Shown: positions 6,465 through 8,086 of the stretch, one piece after another | Position numbering within the stretch: the stretch's first letter is position 1 | Layout: every line of letters begins with the position of its first letter | Source: Dehalococcoidia bacterium UBA2777 | GTDB lineage: Bacteria > Chloroflexota > Dehalococcoidia > UBA2247 > UBA2777 | Assembly (NCBI GenBank): GCA_002352365.1 | Contig: DEIJ01000005.1 | Location: 2,256-10,341 of the forward strand | Length of the DNA: 8,086 nt | Reading direction: 5' to 3' | Position numbers and translations under genes: made by a program | The notes under the pieces: generated by a model | Database searches by the model: none | What the model was told of the DNA's origin: nothing | Seen by the model: only the letters and a program-made list of their open reading frames with translations

Positions 6465-7127
6465 TCAGAGCTCAACCTCCCTCAAATCTTTATCTACTAT
6501 TAGCTTCGGCTCGGTGAGGGCTTGAATTTCCTCTACCCTCCACTCGGGGGCAATCTCCTTGAGCACCAGCCCTTCCTTAGTTACCTCAATAACTGCCAGA
6601 TCAGTGACAATAAGGTCTACACACTCTTTAGCAGTAAGCGGATAGCTACAGCTTTTAACAATCTTGGCATCCCCATCCCTGGTAGTGTGCTCCATAGGGA
6701 TAATCACCCGCTTAGCGTTAGCAGCCAGATCTGCTGCCCCCCCTATAGGGCCCACTCGTCTTTGGGGGATCATCCAATTGGCCAAGTCTCCTTTTTCAGA
6801 GACCTGTAAACCGCCTAATACGGCGACATCAATGTGTCCCCCCCGGATCATAGCAAATGAATCAGCATGATGAAAAAAGCAGCCTCCTGGGGAGAGGGTT
6901 ACCAATTGCCCGCCGGCGTTGACCAGGTCAGCATCCTCCTCACCTTCTTCAGGAAACGGCCCTACCCCCAAAATCCCATTCTCCGATTGAAAGATGATGG
7001 TCTTCTCTGGGGGGATAAAGTTAGCCACCAGGGTAGGTAAGCCAATCCCCAAATTAACATAAAAACCATCCTGCAGTTCTTTAGCCACTCTCATGGCAAT
7101 TACCTCTCTACCTAGTCTCGGTTTCAT
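6465..7127 (-). CDS. atoA: Class I (3-oxoacid/acetate-type) CoA transferase beta subunit
   Basis: Catalytic subunit of a heterodimeric CoA transferase that moves CoA between acetyl-, acetoacetyl- or other acyl-CoA and a free carboxylate. The 220-residue protein carries the class I signature QSENGILGVGP at 47-57, with Glu49 as the nucleophile that forms the glutamyl-CoA thioester. NLGIGLPTLVANFIP (25-39), GGHIDVAVLGGLQV (96-109) and ANWMIP (116-121) match AtoA/SCOT-B closely; E. coli AtoA is of similar length. The annotated start gives an N-terminus REVIAMRVAKEL that aligns with the family's usual beginning, but it overlaps the alpha gene by 20 bases and has only a weak AAAAGAA-type ribosome binding site. 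An internal ATG at 7094 has a better one. The true acyl substrate cannot be told from sequence. It is the last gene of the minus-strand cluster. Confidence 0.93.
   Translation of the reverse strand: MKPRLGREVIAMRVAKELQDGFYVNLGIGLPTLVANFIPPEKTIIFQSENGILGVGPFPEEGEEDADLVNAGGQLVTLSPGGCFFHHADSFAMIRGGHIDVAVLGGLQVSEKGDLANWMIPQRRVGPIGGAADLAANAKRVIIPMEHTTRDGDAKIVKSCSYPLTAKECVDLIVTDLAVIEVTKEGLVLKEIAPEWRVEEIQALTEPKLIVDKDLREVEL
7102..7109 (-). promoter_or_regulatory. Strong ribosome binding site at the CoA transferase alpha/beta junction
   Basis: AGAGAGGT (read on the minus strand) lies 7 bases before an internal in-frame ATG at 7094-7092 of the beta gene and includes bases of the alpha gene's TAG stop (7110-7108). 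It either drives a shorter beta start or is a coincidence inside the longer reading frame. Confidence 0.4.
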
Positions 7128-7809
7128 TTCTTTTCACTATCCGATGCACATATATACCCGGGGTTACGATAGCTTCAGGGTCTAATTCTCCCGGCTCGAC
7201 TATCTCATCGACCTCGGCAATGGTGACTCGGGCAGCGGTGGCCATGGGCGGGTTAAAGTTCCTCGCCGCGCGGCGATAAACCAAGTTCCCCATCTTGTCC
7301 GCTTTATGTGCCCTAATAAAGGCGAAGTCTGCCTTTAGGGGGAGCTCAAGGAGATATTCTTTACCGTCAATAACCCTTTTTTCCTTTCCTTGGGCAAAGA
7401 CCGTGCCGACACCAGTAGGGGTAAAAACCCCCCCAATTCCCGCCCCTCCCGCTCGTATCTTCTCAGCCAATGTTCCTTGGGGGAACATCTCAAGTTCGAT
7501 CTCGCCGGCCAAGTATTGGCGCTCTAAAGCGCATACTCTTGAAGGTGAGCCGGCCACTGGATATGAGGCGATTACCTTTTTAACCTGCTTTGACTCGATG
7601 AGGAGGGAGACATCAACATCTCCCAGCCTCCAGCCACCACAACAGTCGTTGGTTATGGCGGTGATATTCCTTGTCTCTTTTCTTTTTAAGGCCAAGATAA
7701 GCCCAGTTGGTGTTCCCCGGGCAGTAAAGCCACCAAACATAACTACTGCTTCATCCTCAACATCGGCTATAGCTGAATCGGCACTCTCATATACTTTATT
7801 TATCGCCAT
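7108..7809 (-). CDS. atoD: Class I (3-oxoacid/acetate-type) CoA transferase alpha subunit
   Basis: Partner of the beta subunit encoded next; together they form the AtoDA/SCOT-type CoA transferase, cytoplasmic. The 233-residue protein follows the family from end to end: VMFGGFTARGTPTGLI (23-38) is the CoA-binding glycine-rich loop, TNDCCG (53-58) follows, and the family signature spans 108-136 (MFPQGTLAEKIRAGG, then GIGGVFTPTGVGT). RAHKADKMGNLVYRRAARNF (166-185) and the IVTPGIYVHRIV end complete it. The start at ATG 7809 has a weak GAGAGAG at 7820-7814 and lies one base after the stop of the acyl-CoA dehydrogenase gene, so co-translation is likely. With an acyl-CoA dehydrogenase upstream, activation of short fatty or branched acids, or recycling of acetoacetate, is the most natural role; the precise substrate remains open. 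Confidence 0.93.
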   Translation of the reverse strand: MAINKVYESADSAIADVEDEAVVMFGGFTARGTPTGLILALKRKETRNITAITNDCCGGWRLGDVDVSLLIESKQVKKVIASYPVAGSPSRVCALERQYLAGEIELEMFPQGTLAEKIRAGGAGIGGVFTPTGVGTVFAQGKEKRVIDGKEYLLELPLKADFAFIRAHKADKMGNLVYRRAARNFNPPMATAARVTIAEVDEIVEPGELDPEAIVTPGIYVHRIVKRNETETR

Positions 7810-7810
7810 A

Positions 7811-8086
7811 CTACTCTCTCAACAGATGCCGGGCAATCACCAGTCGCAGCACCTCAGAGGTCCCCTCACCAATAGTGAGGAACTTAGCATCGCGAAAAAA
7901 TCGGGAAATAGGTGCCTCATCCGTCAAGCCGTAGCTGCCGTGAATTTGCACTCCGTCTATGGCTGCTTTCATTGCCATTTCAGAGGAGAAAAGCTTAGCC
8001 ATTGCCGACTCCTCGGAGTAGGGCCTCCCGGCATCCTTCAATGCGGCTGTTTTATAACATATCAGCCGAGCTAGCTCTACATTTAC
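7811..8086 (-). CDS. Acyl-CoA dehydrogenase, C-terminal end (5' part outside window)
   Basis: FAD enzyme for the alpha,beta-dehydrogenation of an acyl-CoA in beta-oxidation or branched-chain or aromatic acid breakdown. The frame stays open to the window edge, giving 91 C-terminal residues that begin VNVELARLICYKTAALKDAG, so the gene continues outside the window; a TTG at 8041 is an internal codon, not the start. Diagnostic elements of the helical C-terminal domain: SAMAKLFSSEMA (27-38), VQIHGSYGL (46-54), RFFRDAK (62-68) and IGEGTSEVLRLVIAR (72-86). In the short-chain and related subfamilies the Glu of this EGTSE motif (fragment residue 74) is the catalytic base. The missing N-terminal and middle domains hold most of the acyl-chain pocket, so the substrate cannot be assigned. 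It is probably co-transcribed with the two CoA transferase genes downstream. Confidence 0.9.
   Translation of the reverse strand, partial: VNVELARLICYKTAALKDAGRPYSEESAMAKLFSSEMAMKAAIDGVQIHGSYGLTDEAPISRFFRDAKFLTIGEGTSEVLRLVIARHLLRE

Noticed and set aside
6460..6483. Inverted repeat GAGGG/CCCTC around the CoA transferase beta stop, considered as a terminator
   Set aside because: The stem is only 5 bp with a 14-base loop, it overlaps coding sequence, and no T-run follows on either strand.
7295..8074. A 259-codon plus-strand open frame over the CoA transferase alpha and acyl-CoA dehydrogenase genes
   Set aside because: It is antisense to two clearly recognised proteins, its translation is low-complexity and resembles no family, and it has no good ribosome binding site. 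It is a shadow of coding bias.
1..8086. CRISPR arrays, tRNA/rRNA genes, insertion sequences, direct repeats
   Set aside because: None seen. The window is nearly all coding, with intergenic gaps of about 32 bases or less.

Overview
The window looks like chromosome from a strict anaerobe that uses the Wood-Ljungdahl (reductive acetyl-CoA) pathway. The sequence is moderately GC-rich by eye and almost wholly coding: eight protein genes, no RNA genes, no mobile elements, no repeats. The lineage cannot be fixed from sequence alone. The mix of a soluble formate dehydrogenase module, a MetV/MetF pair and beta-oxidation genes is what I would expect in Chloroflexota (Dehalococcoidia or Anaerolineae relatives) or Desulfobacterota; this is a low-confidence inference.

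Plus strand, 1-6443: five tightly packed genes in one direction, probably one operon that begins upstream of the window. They are the C-terminal part of a molybdopterin formate dehydrogenase catalytic subunit (FdhA); a NuoE/HndA-type [2Fe-2S] protein; a 1019-residue fusion of a NuoF/HydB-type NADH-FMN-FeS subunit with a GltD-type FAD/NADPH oxidoreductase; a MetV-type cysteine-rich protein; and MetF, the 5,10-methylenetetrahydrofolate reductase. The first three form a plausible soluble NAD(P)-linked, possibly electron-bifurcating formate dehydrogenase. MetV and MetF catalyse the last reduction of the methyl branch. The operon therefore joins the first reaction (CO2/formate) and the last reaction (methylene- to methyl-THF) of that branch, with an electron-transfer hub between them. 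The fusion protein is the most interesting item, because one chain carries both an NADH-type and an NADPH-type dinucleotide site.

Minus strand, 8086-6465: three genes converge on the first operon. In transcription order they are an acyl-CoA dehydrogenase (only its C-terminus is in the window), then the alpha and beta subunits of an AtoDA-type class I CoA transferase. They look like a fatty or organic acid activation and beta-oxidation cluster. Its acetyl-CoA and reducing equivalents could feed a reversible Wood-Ljungdahl pathway, but that link is inference from proximity.

The two gene sets meet tail to tail, 21 bases apart, with no convincing terminator. No promoter was recognised; the starts of both operons lie outside the window.
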